DNA of 64,000 nucleotides, from contig JBGSJV010000106.1 of the NCBI GenBank assembly GCA_041741535.1, positions 59,647 to 123,646 of the forward strand. Direction: 5' to 3'. Under the pieces are notes generated by a model. It searched no databases and was not told the origin of the DNA. It was given only the letters and a program-made list of their open reading frames with translations. Shown one piece after another: positions 46,101 through 54,608 of this stretch (positions are counted from its first letter, which is position 1; each line of letters opens with the position of its first letter). The position numbers were made by a program, and so were the translations under genes. Source of the DNA: M30B19 sp041741535. GTDB lineage: Bacteria > Planctomycetota > Planctomycetia > Pirellulales > Pirellulaceae.

Positions 46101-46686
46101 AAACTCGGCTCTTAAGATTTCCCGAGGCGTCACAGCGCTGCTCGAAGCTGATGACGGCCTGATCAATGGTTCCGGGAACTCCAAAACTGATCTGCAACCC
46201 AGAGTGCTCGCCTGGTGAAATCTCTCCGAATTGCAGATCGATATGGGTGCGAAACCAAGAACCGACTTTTTGCGGAAGCGAGATCTGACTGCCAGCGGTC
46301 ACAGTCGCAATGCCTTGTTCGAGGCGGACTTCACCTTGTTTGTTGAACGAGTCGATTGCCCCAGCTGTGAAATTCGCCACATGAGTCAATACCGGCGACG
46401 GGTATTCGGTTTCCGAAGCGGGCATCGAGTTTGGCAAAACGCCGCTGGCTGCCCAGGCAATTTTCTTGTCGAACAATCTTGCCAGTTTGGGTTCAGCAAC
46501 GGTTTCTTGAGCATCGGCGATTGGAACCGATATCCAAAAAACCAGAGTCAAAAGTCCAATCTTCACGAATAGACGCCGGGCAAAGCGTCGTTTTACGAAA
46601 CGCAACCCCGACAACAATAAAGGATTGCCTCCATCGCGCGAACGAGTCAATCCAGTCGGACATTGGTGTGCCGTATTAAGGGGCAT
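43108..46686 (-). CDS. TPR-CHAT protease (copy 1)
   Basis: A 1192-residue protein. A basic N-terminus and hydrophobic stretch (KIGLLTLVFWISVPIADAQ, residues about 42-60) suggest export or membrane anchoring. Residues 75-270 are a beta-rich region. Six 42-residue kinesin-light-chain-type TPRs (each with HPxYA or HPDFA) span about 350-620. A helical linker follows, and the C-terminal 330 residues are a CHAT caspase-like domain. The catalytic pair is His999 (LHLATHGYF) and Cys1080 (VVLSACRTGLG). CHAT proteins such as the Cas7-11-linked Csx29 and HetF are sequence-specific proteases switched on through their TPR region. It heads the CHAT-caspase-trypsin operon. Confidence 0.92.
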   Translation of the reverse strand: MPLNTAHQCPTGLTRSRDGGNPLLLSGLRFVKRRFARRLFVKIGLLTLVFWISVPIADAQETVAEPKLARLFDKKIAWAASGVLPNSMPASETEYPSPVLTHVANFTAGAIDSFNKQGEVRLEQGIATVTAGSQISLPQKVGSWFRTHIDLQFGEISPGEHSGLQISFGVPGTIDQAVISFEQRCDASGNLKSRVSIYNWNPILKSARSFDIEGGIPDGKWLIECRYMSFSLRHELFEEHSYHAFANITFDSYVCLVDVQSITISALEKSCKILSWELEAYHPATELSRQKRRQLQQAKEGELLAIEKLNGQRSKSLSQRLEELAKSENQSEFDLQTQTTHEQAAEIEGSIRRALATQRELLGVEHPAYAESLVNLALLFRAMGNFVSAEPLYRDALAIQGRTLGRQHPKYASSLNGLAILYQSIGDNARAESLFYEAIFVREKFFGKMHPSYASSLRHLAALNVFMGNNERAELLVVEAMTIYEKVTGEKHPDFADCLNILACLRNDAGDKTRAISLVQEARTIYENSLGKEHPDYADCLSHLAVLYVSMGDTTQAEPFVREVLAIREKVLGKKHPDYANSLDYLGILYISMGDFVRAETMYREAFDTLLEHDEKTAAIQSESQQLQMARKLESCLANYLHSVAASKGSVDDAMVRALQWKGSIFFRQRLMRLARETDDPLIKAILAKMQTVASQVAALSLVVQHQSSQSNVARQKLTELNTEQEQLERELSEASAEFRLVRQRSEIKLADVLAAIPADAALVDIHRFRREAKTKNDYGLPEYESAYGAFILRPGRSSQFVDLGSKSEVDRQIELWRETFGQTQDVALDPGLALRQMLWVPVSAELDGVTTVLLSPDGATGTLPWAALPGNKPNSYLIDEYAFVTIPVPRLLPEIIKSSVDGSVDIPSMLLVGDVDYGVATEISPLADRSREAVVDQSGEMRHWQPLHDTRSEIVTIRDSFELFFPNGKAAIVRGDRATEKVIRDLAPQYRILHLATHGYFAPPSRISALSTPDGSATFSLERSSQNRPTGYHPGVLSGLVLAGANNAPDTNQDDGIFTALEFSQLDLRGADCVVLSACRTGLGSVAGGEGLLGLQRAFQIAGTRTTVASLWDVDSTITKELMIRFYEHMYHPDPTKRAASRIEALRRAQLSLLDNPGLARGGEDELADADRARRLPPRYWAAWVLSGDWR

Positions 46687-47018
46687 CTCTGTTCTCCTCG
46701 ATCGAATCGTGGACTCACCGACGGTTGACGAACGTTTGGCAACTCAGCCGTATGTCTCGTTCCAATTCTAATCGAAATGTACCCGACTTACCGCTGGCCT
46801 CGCCCCAACCGACTCCAAGATGCCTGCCAATCGGATGTGCCGAACGTGTTTCGAGGCGTTTCTTTTCGGATGCTCGTTGCAGGCTGAAGCAGGTAAACAG
46901 GTGATCGTTAAGTCCGCTTCACCTTGCGGCGTCAACATTTCGTCCGTTGGCAAAAAAGAAGCGGACCGTGGATTCGGTCCGCAACTTAGCGGTTTGCTGG
47001 TTTGGGGTGGGCTGTCTA
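46687..47018. other. Gap between small exported protein A and TPR-CHAT copy 1
   Basis: A 332-bp stretch. Apart from the hairpin at 46961-46982 I see no gene or repeat in it. The promoter of the CHAT-caspase-trypsin operon should lie here, but no box stands out. Confidence 0.4.
46961..46982 (-). terminator. Terminator after small exported protein A
   Basis: GCGGACCG-TGGATT-CGGTCCGC makes a perfect eight-bp stem, followed on the minus strand by TTCTTTTTTG. It is 37 bp after the stop codon. A near-identical hairpin follows the paralogue at 52660. Confidence 0.85.
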
Positions 47019-47378
47019 CTACCACACCCGAATCGAGTAGGCGTTGTAGACGTTGCCTCGATTGACGATCTTGATCGTCATGGTCTGGCGATAATAGGGT
47101 TGGACCTGTACCTCTTCACAATCCGAATAACCGGTTCCGGAACTGATCAAGTTGCCGGCTTCGTCGTAGACATACAGATCCAAGTCCGTATCGCCATCAC
47201 CTTGGATGCGGATCGCAGTCACCTCGTCACCCCAGCAATCCACTTTGTACACATCGGTCGCATTGGCCTCGACCCGAGTGTGATCGGCCTTGGCGCCCCC
47301 GACCGGATCGGCCACTGCCGAAGAAATGCCCAGAACCGAAACCGAAACCAAGGCTGCGATTGTCATCCACTTGCTCAT
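47019..47378 (-). CDS. Small exported PPC-like protein A
   Basis: A 119-residue protein with a signal peptide (MSKWMTIAALVSVSVLGISS, cut near AVADP). The mature 95 residues resemble the bacterial pre-peptidase C-terminal (PPC) sandwich: DVYKVDCWGDEVTAIRIQGD, DTDLDLYVYDEAGNLISSG and NAYSIRVW. Two Cys (CWGD and DCEE) could form a disulfide. It differs from the paralogue at 52718 at only ten residues, and each copy lies about 335 bp upstream of a TPR-CHAT gene on the same strand. This arrangement suggests a partner, ligand or substrate of the CHAT proteins; that role is inference. Confidence 0.8.
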   Translation of the reverse strand: MSKWMTIAALVSVSVLGISSAVADPVGGAKADHTRVEANATDVYKVDCWGDEVTAIRIQGDGDTDLDLYVYDEAGNLISSGTGYSDCEEVQVQPYYRQTMTIKIVNRGNVYNAYSIRVW

Positions 47379-47848
47379 GTCGTCTCTCCTGATTGAGAAC
47401 TTTTCTGCGTGCCAACCGCTTCTAACCAGAAGCTCGTTTGGCGGTTGGGACCGACTGAATCTGACTTCGATTCACGTCACCAGTCCCTCTTCGCCAACAG
47501 AAACGCGGCTCCCGGAACAGACTTACAAGAATTCCAAAAGAAATCTTCTCCGCTTCTGAAACCGTGCCGCGAGCAGAGCAAATCTGGGCCCGGCTCCACA
47601 TTGCCCAGATGCCCGGCCCAACCGCTCCGATTTTTCCGGCGGAGCGAGTTGGCCCCCAAAAGCCGAATTTCGCTGAGCGGCGTTTTTCTTGATCGCGATC
47701 CGCAATAAACGAATTGAAGCAGCAGCTGATTCTGAAAAAGAGTTCGTGTTGTTTGTAAGTCTGTCGCGGATTTGGCGTTCCTGATCGGTCCGGTTCGTTA
47801 AACCGACGCCAATGGATCCAACCGACTTTTTTCGATAGGAGCATCGCC
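47379..47848. other. Upstream region of protein A, duplicated at 53078
   Basis: The first about 160 bp match the region upstream of paralogue B at 53078-53240. Shared blocks include CAGTCCCTCTTCGCCAACAG and AACAGACTTACA. Conservation outside the coding region implies a recent duplication and probably a retained promoter. The rest of the 470 bp shows nothing I can name. Confidence 0.6.
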
Positions 47849-48064
47849 ATGCAACTGTTATCCAGCGGCACTCGCCGTCCGCCTGTCGTCAACAAACGCA
47901 GCGAAGGTGCGGCATTCCCACAAGACGGTCAACGAGAGGCAATGTTGCGACTTTTGCATTGGTTTCACGAACGTCGGATCCAACGCTGCAGTATCGAGTT
48001 ATTCAATCAGGCCGCCAACCTAGCTGAGGCAGATCTGTGTCCGAAGCCCACCAACTTCGAGTAG
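47849..48064 (+). CDS. Small hypothetical protein
   Basis: A 71-residue frame with AGGAG eight bases before its ATG (ATAGGAGCATCGCC). The product is basic at its N-terminus (SSGTRRPPVVNKR) and has a helical segment (QREAMLRLLHWFHERRIQRC). I see no signal peptide or known family. It lies on the opposite strand between the two TPR-CHAT modules. The ribosome-binding site and the amphipathic helix make it plausible, but it could be a chance frame. Confidence 0.4.
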   Translation: MQLLSSGTRRPPVVNKRSEGAAFPQDGQREAMLRLLHWFHERRIQRCSIELFNQAANLAEADLCPKPTNFE

Positions 48065-48144
48065 CTCAAGTCGGGCAGTTTGTTCATCTGGTGATCAAAC
48101 GCTGTCGACCTAGGGCCGGCAACTCACCGAGCTCGGCCAATCGT

Positions 48145-51100
48145 CTATCTCCCATCGCCCGAGAGCACCCACGCCGCCCAAGAATCGATCTTCGCTTTTG
48201 TATCTTCTTCCGGTAACTCGTCTTCTCCCCCACGCAATCGGCGTTCGCGCAACAGCGACAATTGGGCTTGTCGCAGTGCTTCCAACTTAGACATGCCACC
48301 ATGCCAGAGGTTTTCGTAGAACATGTTCATGAGTTGCTGGGTCGCGGCATCATCGACTTTCCATAGACTGGTCACGGTTGTCTCGGCACCAGCGACTTGG
48401 AAGGCGCGCTGCAGACCCAAGATTCCTTCGCCGCTCACTTCACGCCCCAGCCCTGTCTCGCACGCGCTCAACACCGCCAACTCCACGTTTTGCAAATCGA
48501 GTACCGAGACGTCGATCGCCAAGAGAATTCCATCGTCTTGACCTTCATTGGTCTCTCGATTGGCTCCCGCGAGCACCAAGCCGGAAAACAAAAGCGGATC
48601 AAGTGCCAGTGGACCACGGTTGCCAGTACCCATCACGGCCGCGTCGGTCCCCCGCCACGAATCCCCCACGGACGCCGTTGATGGTTCGTCAAAAAAACCA
48701 TGAGTCACCAAGTGTACAAAGCGACAATTCTCCAATCCTTCCCGAGTGCCTTGTTCCGTGGCCGAGGCGCCTCGCAACCAACGCAGCTCCCCCGACGGAA
48801 ACGCTCGTTCGAAAGAATCCCGCACACCGGTCGCTTCCGTACGAGCATTTGGCAATGGACTCCAAGCCATTCGAGCGCCACCCGTTTTCGGAAAGTCCGA
48901 GCGTGGGCGTTTGGATTGAACCACCGCGGCCTGGGCTCCGGGCTCTGCTCCATAATCGATATCCGCAACCACAAGCATCGACGGCGAGACTTCACCACGA
49001 TTCGCAGCAGTCGAGCTTCCCAATAACTGTGGAACGGGCAATAACGCGATGGCGTATTTCTCAAGCAAGTACGTTCCCTCTGTTTCACCGGGCAACGCGC
49101 TCCAAGGAATCAAGGCCGTGGAACCTGTCGGGGATATCAGCACCGTGTTGACATTCGGCAAATGTGGAATCAATGGCTCCCACAACAACCGACGAAGCTC
49201 CGCGCCGGCGTCACGCTCGCCAGGAACGCCACCCCGCGTTTTCCGCCAGGTGGCTACCGTTTGGTCAATCTGGGAGCAAAAACCCAATTCCACAAGTTGT
49301 GGTTTTATTCCGGGGCGAATGATCAACGCAGCATAGGCCGGACTAACCAAAGGCACTCCAAACTCGTTTTTTTTGTCGGTGTCTTTCCAATACTCGTACA
49401 AATCAACGATCGCGACATCCTCGCCCAACTGCGATTGGATTTCGTGCCAACTCGCCTGGTGCGCCCCTTGGATTGCTCGAAATTCGGCGCTTGCCGCGCT
49501 CAGTTGCTGTTGCAAATTTGTGAACTCGTTTTGCGCGAGTAATATTTGCTCGCGCCAGGCGATCAATCGATCCGATTCGGGCGGCGGATTGCGCTGCAAA
49601 TGCCCCAGACGGGCCGCCACTTTCTGGAGCTGCGTAAGGATGGGACGCGTTTCTACTTCGGTCGCAGTTTGCGCCAAACGTGACCAACGCTGCCGCATGA
49701 ACACGGCGCCTTTGAGACGCAAGGCTTGCTCCATCAAAGCCTCCGGCACATCAACCGCAACTGGCTGAGATTCGACCAAAACGACCGAAAAGTAGTTCAT
49801 GAGGTGATTCTTCGTCCTCGCGGCCATGGCGATTTGCATGGCTTCCGATTGAAACGTCGCGGCGCTCTCAAGCAATTGTGTTGAGATGGCGACGGCCTCT
49901 TCGCACAACTGTTTCGCAGCAGCGAAACGACCCTGGGTTGCTCGAACCGCCGCCAGAACCGCGAGGCTACTGGCTAAGTCCGGATGCGCACCAGGATACA
50001 ATCGTCGATTCATCACCACCGCTTCGTCGGCCAATCGTTCGGCGTCGTCTACGTGTCCAACAGACCGGTGCGCATTCGCCAGACTCTCCAAGCCCTTGGC
50101 CAGTCCCGGATGGTCGCCGGGATAGATTTGGCGGTACATCGTCAATGACTCGTCGTACAATTGGATCGCGTCACCAACCTGACCCAATGCCTCGCGTACC
50201 GCCGCCAAGTTATGCAAACTCTTGGCGATATTCGGATGAGCTTCGGGCAACAAACGCCGATACATTGCCAGTGACTCAACGCACATCGGCTCTGCCTCAA
50301 CGGATCGCCCCAGCGCGTGCAACGTCATTGCCAAATTTTCAATGCTGGTCGCGACATCGGGATGGTCGCCCGGAAATAAACGGCGCCGCATCGTCAAGGC
50401 CTCGCCAAACAATTGCTCGGCTTCTTGTTCGCGACCGAGGGAGCGACGCACATCGGCCAAATTGTTCAGCGCCAAGGCGAGGTCCGGATGGTCGCCGGGA
50501 AACAGACGACGGATCATTTGCAGCGACTCGTCGTAGAGGAGTTCCGCCTCCGCTGTTTTGCCGACGGAATCGTAGACGAACGCGAGGGTGCTCTTGGCAC
50601 GAGCCAAGTCCGGGTGATCCCCCGAGTAAAGTCGCTGGAACATTTCCAAGGCCTCCACACTTAAGGGCTCGGCTTCCGGCCCCTTGCCCAGCAGGGCCCG
50701 AAGATGGGCGAGGTTATGCAGGCTCAAGGCGACCTTCACATCATCACCGGGAAAGAGACGACGCATAATCGCCAGCGATTCTTCGTACAACAATTCCGCC
50801 TCTTCGCCCTTTCCCAGTCGTGTCCGTATTTGAGCCAAGTTGTTTAGCGAAATGGCCAAATAAACATGATCTTCGCGGAAGAGGCGGCGCAACATCCTCA
50901 CGACTTCTGCATAGTCTTGCTCGACATCTGTCCACTTTCCCAACGCCTCATGGATCGTGGCCAAGTTGTTGAGGGCGCCCGCCAGTTCCGGATGGTCGCC
51001 CGAATAGATCCGGCGATACATGGCAACAGCGCTCTCGCCATGGAACTGAGCCTTTGCCAGATCTCCCGCCAACTTGTAAGCGTCCCCCAAATTGTTATGC

Positions 51101-52374
51101 GCCATGGCAACATTTCGATGCGGCCCGGAATAAACACCTCGGAAAATTCTCAAGGCCTCCTCGCGGACGGCAATTGAATCCGCAACACGACCCAACGAAT
51201 CCAACACGGTCGCCTGATAGTTGAGACAAGTCGCCGTTGCCGGATGATAAATGCCTAATTCCTGGAGTTGGAGTGATAGCCACTCGCGCAGCAACGGTGC
51301 TACTTGCTCGAGTTTTTGCTGTGCGAACAGTTGCGGGACTTCGTCTGCTAACAGCTGCGTTCGTTTCCAGGCACGCTGTTGGCTTGGCGTTAGTTCGTCA
51401 TCCTTGAAGGAGACGCGTTGCACTGCATAACGAGTAAGACCGATGGGTTGCCCTTGGCATGCCAACGCAATAGAACGTACGTGTGAAGAATCGCTGTCAC
51501 GAGTCGACGGCCAACACAACGGCGCGCTGAACCCATCGATCAACCAGACGCCACCGCTATAAGTGATTTTCCACGGTCCGTTGGACAAAGGTCCCGGTCT
51601 AGATTCGCTTTGCACCTTTTGTGGCAATTGAAATACGGCCGCACCTTGCTCCGCTGCGGGCGTCTCGTACAACGCAATCTCCGACTCGGTTTCGCCCGCT
51701 CGTCGCACTTGCCGCAACATCAGGTAGCCGCTCGAAGTGGGCTCGCTGTCCAGTAGGAGTTTCAATTCGGATCGCTGGCCGTCTTTTGTCAGTTCCGGGA
51801 ACTGAAAGGAAAACTCAAGTTCTACCCGGTTGTTGCTATCGACCTGACGAGACAGTTTTGCACCACCCCGAAGCGTCAGGCAACCCGGTACCCACGAAAT
51901 GGTATCTTCCTTCTCACCAAACTCGTACGTTTTGGTTGTGTCTTGCAAAAAATGATCGTCAAACAACAACTCCAACTGCGGAGGGTTGGCATAAGGAGTA
52001 TTCGGAGTTGGCGCTGGTAGCTCCAACAGTTTCCAAACGTCGTTGGGGCCAGCCGCAACGACTTTGCTTTGCGGGACTACGGCTTCGTCTTGTGCTTGGA
52101 AGGAGAACCCGGATGCTTGAACGAAGAACGTCGCCAAGAGAGTCCACACCGACCACAACCCGAAGCGACCTTGCTGCGTCAAGGTGGGCTCTTGCACGGC
52201 AGTCGTCGAGCCTGAAATCAACCAAGCCACAGCCCACAACCCGAGGTACCTGACTCGACTCAGGCCCCGCCGTCGACTCACTGGCACCGACATAGGAATC
52301 CACCGCCGCACGGGTAACGAACGAAGAGAGCTCTGGAAGTATGATCCAACCAATCGGTGCGCGACGTTCAACAT
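48145..52374 (-). CDS. TPR-CHAT protease (copy 2)
   Basis: A 1409-residue paralogue of the protein at 43108. Two hydrophobic stretches near residues 42-58 and 70-92 indicate export or membrane insertion; an ATG at 52293 is a possible later start. A beta-rich region (110-320) precedes eleven 42-residue TPRs (about 375-835, most with GDHPDLA), five more than copy 1. A helical linker leads to the CHAT domain with His1225 (HLVTHGFF) and Cys1305 (AVLSACETGLG), so both catalytic residues are kept. It lacks the caspase and trypsin partners that follow copy 1. The different TPR number suggests different ligand specificity. Confidence 0.92.
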   Translation of the reverse strand: MLNVAHRLVGSYFQSSLRSLPVRRWIPMSVPVSRRRGLSRVRYLGLWAVAWLISGSTTAVQEPTLTQQGRFGLWSVWTLLATFFVQASGFSFQAQDEAVVPQSKVVAAGPNDVWKLLELPAPTPNTPYANPPQLELLFDDHFLQDTTKTYEFGEKEDTISWVPGCLTLRGGAKLSRQVDSNNRVELEFSFQFPELTKDGQRSELKLLLDSEPTSSGYLMLRQVRRAGETESEIALYETPAAEQGAAVFQLPQKVQSESRPGPLSNGPWKITYSGGVWLIDGFSAPLCWPSTRDSDSSHVRSIALACQGQPIGLTRYAVQRVSFKDDELTPSQQRAWKRTQLLADEVPQLFAQQKLEQVAPLLREWLSLQLQELGIYHPATATCLNYQATVLDSLGRVADSIAVREEALRIFRGVYSGPHRNVAMAHNNLGDAYKLAGDLAKAQFHGESAVAMYRRIYSGDHPELAGALNNLATIHEALGKWTDVEQDYAEVVRMLRRLFREDHVYLAISLNNLAQIRTRLGKGEEAELLYEESLAIMRRLFPGDDVKVALSLHNLAHLRALLGKGPEAEPLSVEALEMFQRLYSGDHPDLARAKSTLAFVYDSVGKTAEAELLYDESLQMIRRLFPGDHPDLALALNNLADVRRSLGREQEAEQLFGEALTMRRRLFPGDHPDVATSIENLAMTLHALGRSVEAEPMCVESLAMYRRLLPEAHPNIAKSLHNLAAVREALGQVGDAIQLYDESLTMYRQIYPGDHPGLAKGLESLANAHRSVGHVDDAERLADEAVVMNRRLYPGAHPDLASSLAVLAAVRATQGRFAAAKQLCEEAVAISTQLLESAATFQSEAMQIAMAARTKNHLMNYFSVVLVESQPVAVDVPEALMEQALRLKGAVFMRQRWSRLAQTATEVETRPILTQLQKVAARLGHLQRNPPPESDRLIAWREQILLAQNEFTNLQQQLSAASAEFRAIQGAHQASWHEIQSQLGEDVAIVDLYEYWKDTDKKNEFGVPLVSPAYAALIIRPGIKPQLVELGFCSQIDQTVATWRKTRGGVPGERDAGAELRRLLWEPLIPHLPNVNTVLISPTGSTALIPWSALPGETEGTYLLEKYAIALLPVPQLLGSSTAANRGEVSPSMLVVADIDYGAEPGAQAAVVQSKRPRSDFPKTGGARMAWSPLPNARTEATGVRDSFERAFPSGELRWLRGASATEQGTREGLENCRFVHLVTHGFFDEPSTASVGDSWRGTDAAVMGTGNRGPLALDPLLFSGLVLAGANRETNEGQDDGILLAIDVSVLDLQNVELAVLSACETGLGREVSGEGILGLQRAFQVAGAETTVTSLWKVDDAATQQLMNMFYENLWHGGMSKLEALRQAQLSLLRERRLRGGEDELPEEDTKAKIDSWAAWVLSGDGR

Positions 52375-52717
52375 GGTTTTTCTCGATCAGCTTAGATACT
52401 CGGCTATGGCGGTCCCGCGGTTGGTAGTTCGACCGAGAGGTCGATAATCATTCTACTCAAGGTCCGCAGTGCCTGCCGTGGCCATGGAACAGACCGCTTC
52501 AGAATTGTCAGGGACTAACAATGAACGTCCACTTGTGGGTTTGAAAAAACTACAAACTTTTGGCATCGTCCATTTGCGGCTATACAGCCACGTGCAGAAA
52601 CAGTTAGGGTGCGAAAAGTCTGGGGCATTTGCCGATCACGGCCATTACCAACAAAAGAAGCGGACCGTGGTTTCGGTCCGCGACTTGGAGCTGAGGCACG
52701 TTTTCAAGGGCTGTCTA
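52375..52717. other. Gap between small exported protein B and TPR-CHAT copy 2
   Basis: A 343-bp stretch matching in position the gap upstream of copy 1. It contains the terminator hairpin at 52660; no gene is apparent. Confidence 0.4.
52660..52681 (-). terminator. Terminator after small exported protein B
   Basis: GCGGACCG-TGGTTT-CGGTCCGC, the same eight-bp stem as at 46961, followed on the minus strand by TTCTTTTGTTGG, 37 bp after the stop codon. Confidence 0.8.
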
Positions 52718-53077
52718 CTACCAAACTCGAATGGAGTAAGCGTTGTAGACGTTGCCGCGATTGACGACCTTGATCGTCATGGTCTGCCGATAAAACGGGC
52801 GGACTTGAACTTCTTCACAATCCGTATAGCCGGTCCCCGAACTGATCAAGTTACCGGCTTCGTCGTAGACGTACAGGTCCAGGTCCGTGTCGCCGTCGCC
52901 CTGGATCCGGAAGGCGGTCACTTCATCACCCCAACAATCGACCTTATAGACATCGGTTGCATTGGCTTCGACGCGGGTTTGATCGGCTTTGGGGCCTCCC
53001 ACCGGATCGGCCGCTGCCGAGGAAACGCCCAGAACCGAAACCGAAACCAATGCTGCGATTGCCATCCACTTGCTCAT
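52718..53077 (-). CDS. Small exported PPC-like protein B
   Basis: A 119-residue paralogue of the protein at 47019, with the same signal peptide pattern (cut near AAADP) and the same PPC-like core (DTDLDLYVYDEAGNLISSG). The ten substitutions are mostly conservative (I/V, Y/F, S/T, Q/R). CTCC-type complement before the start (GGAGAATCGTC on the minus strand) gives a good ribosome-binding site. It lies 343 bp upstream of TPR-CHAT copy 2, mirroring the A/copy 1 layout. Confidence 0.8.
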   Translation of the reverse strand: MSKWMAIAALVSVSVLGVSSAAADPVGGPKADQTRVEANATDVYKVDCWGDEVTAFRIQGDGDTDLDLYVYDEAGNLISSGTGYTDCEEVQVRPFYRQTMTIKVVNRGNVYNAYSIRVW

Positions 53078-53487
53078 GACGATTCTCCTTCGCGAGAATT
53101 TTTTTGTGTACCAGGCGCTTCCATCACAAAGCGGTCCTGACGGTTAGGGCTGGCTGAATCTGACTGCGATTCATTTCACCAGTCCCTCTTCGCCAACAGA
53201 TACGCGGCTCGCCAAACAGACTTACATGAATTGAGAAATTTTTTTGAGCCTATCCCCCAAGCGCTACGCCGTGAAGGATTTTAGCCTGCCATTCTAGGGA
53301 CATTGTGTCGGCCGTTCAGGCCTTTTCTGGTCGAGAGACTGTGCTAAACGGTGGCTCGCGCACACCGGCTAGGGTTGTTTCGGCCCGTTCGGGCCTGTTT
53401 TCGCGTTGGGAAATGTTTCACGGCGTGGCCCAAAGGGGCTCGCCCTCCCTAGCGATTTTTTCCGCGAAAGAGACCCGTGCAGCGGCG
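53078..53487. other. Intergenic region with duplicated promoter segment and two GGCC hairpins
   Basis: The first about 160 bp are the duplicate of 47379-47540. Further on, GGCC-GTTCA-GGCC followed by TTTT (near 53310) and GGCCC-GTTC-GGGCC followed by TGTTTT (53382-53395) look like related terminators on the plus strand, although no plus-strand gene precedes them. Between them lies CTAAACGGTG...CACACCGGCTAG, another imperfect palindrome. These may be dispersed planctomycete repeats. Confidence 0.4.
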
Positions 53488-54603
53488 TCAGCGATCAAAC
53501 CGCACGCAATGGATCGGCGGGAGGTGCGATGAGACGTTTTGCCACGTGGTTCCTTGATCCTCCGAGACCCACAGCGAACCCGTGGTGGAACCAAACGCCA
53601 GTAGGTCGCCGGTCGAATCAATGGCCAAACTATGTCGATAGGTCAAATCGTAAGCGTGGCCCTGCGGCAAGCCATTGGTCAAAACTTCGAACGACTTTCC
53701 CCCATCTTTGGTCCGCGCAACCACAACGTTCCCGTCCACCGGGTATCGCTTCTCGTCCTTCACTGCCGGCACGGTCCAGGCAACTTCGCTATTTCCCGGG
53801 TGAACCGCGATCGCAAACCCAAACACCGAGGGCTGTACATGGGTGACTTCTTGCCAAGATTGGGCATGGTCCACGGAGCGGAAAACCCCATTGTGATGTT
53901 GGACCCAAAAGTGGTCCGGATTCGCCGGGCACTGAACCATGCAGTGAGCGTCTTGCATGACCGGGTTGTACGCTTGGTCGGGGGGCAAAAAATCGGCCCG
54001 CATCCCATGGCTCGACACTTGCCAGGATTGGCCACCGTCCCGAGTCTGCCAAACACCACCGGTGGAAACGGCCACCGTGACACAATTCGAGTCGCGAGGG
54101 TCGACACAGATCGAGTGCAAGCCTGGGTAGTCGTAGCCGCCACCGGTCCACTTGCTTTCTCGCTGTTTCTCCAACAGCGGCCGATTCAGTTCCCATGATT
54201 CACCGCGGTTTTCGCTGCGAAAGAGGGCGCCGGGAATGGTGCCCAACCACAACGTGCCTTTTTGGTCGGCCCCGCCCGGTTCCAGCGCCCAGATCAATTG
54301 CACCGACCACGGGACCGTGACTTTGCGAAAATCGTCGATCATCGGTGGGGATTCGACAATGTCGGCCGGATACGCGGGAGCAGGAATTTCTTGCCAGGTT
54401 TTTCCGTCATCGTCGCTGCGTTGCAGTTTGCAGCCAAAGTGGCCATGATTGAACGCCGCGTAGAGTGTGCCGTCGCACGGGTCGAAGCTCACCAGGGATA
54501 AGTTGTCGCCGAGAAATGCTGCATTACGGATGGCCCAGCGGCCCGATTGCTTCGAGATCGTAAACAGACCCTTACGCGTGGCAACAAAAATCTGACGACT
54601 CAT
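53488..54603 (-). CDS. BNR/sialidase-like beta-propeller protein
   Basis: A 371-residue protein without a signal peptide; the ATG at 54603 has GGGAGG nine bases upstream. Repeated S/D-x-D-x-G-x-x-W Asp-box motifs mark a sialidase/BNR propeller: SDDDGKTWQEI, SENRGESWELN, TRDGGQSWQVS, SVDHAQSWQEV, TKDGGKSFEVL and SEDQGTTWQNV. The start VATRKGLFTI is typical of exo-alpha-sialidase-like proteins of unknown function. True sialidase Arg triads are not evident. It begins five bp after the MoaD/ThiS-like gene, a pairing that suggests a joint role. Confidence 0.85.
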   Translation of the reverse strand: MSRQIFVATRKGLFTISKQSGRWAIRNAAFLGDNLSLVSFDPCDGTLYAAFNHGHFGCKLQRSDDDGKTWQEIPAPAYPADIVESPPMIDDFRKVTVPWSVQLIWALEPGGADQKGTLWLGTIPGALFRSENRGESWELNRPLLEKQRESKWTGGGYDYPGLHSICVDPRDSNCVTVAVSTGGVWQTRDGGQSWQVSSHGMRADFLPPDQAYNPVMQDAHCMVQCPANPDHFWVQHHNGVFRSVDHAQSWQEVTHVQPSVFGFAIAVHPGNSEVAWTVPAVKDEKRYPVDGNVVVARTKDGGKSFEVLTNGLPQGHAYDLTYRHSLAIDSTGDLLAFGSTTGSLWVSEDQGTTWQNVSSHLPPIHCVRFDR

Positions 54604-54608
54604 TCTGC

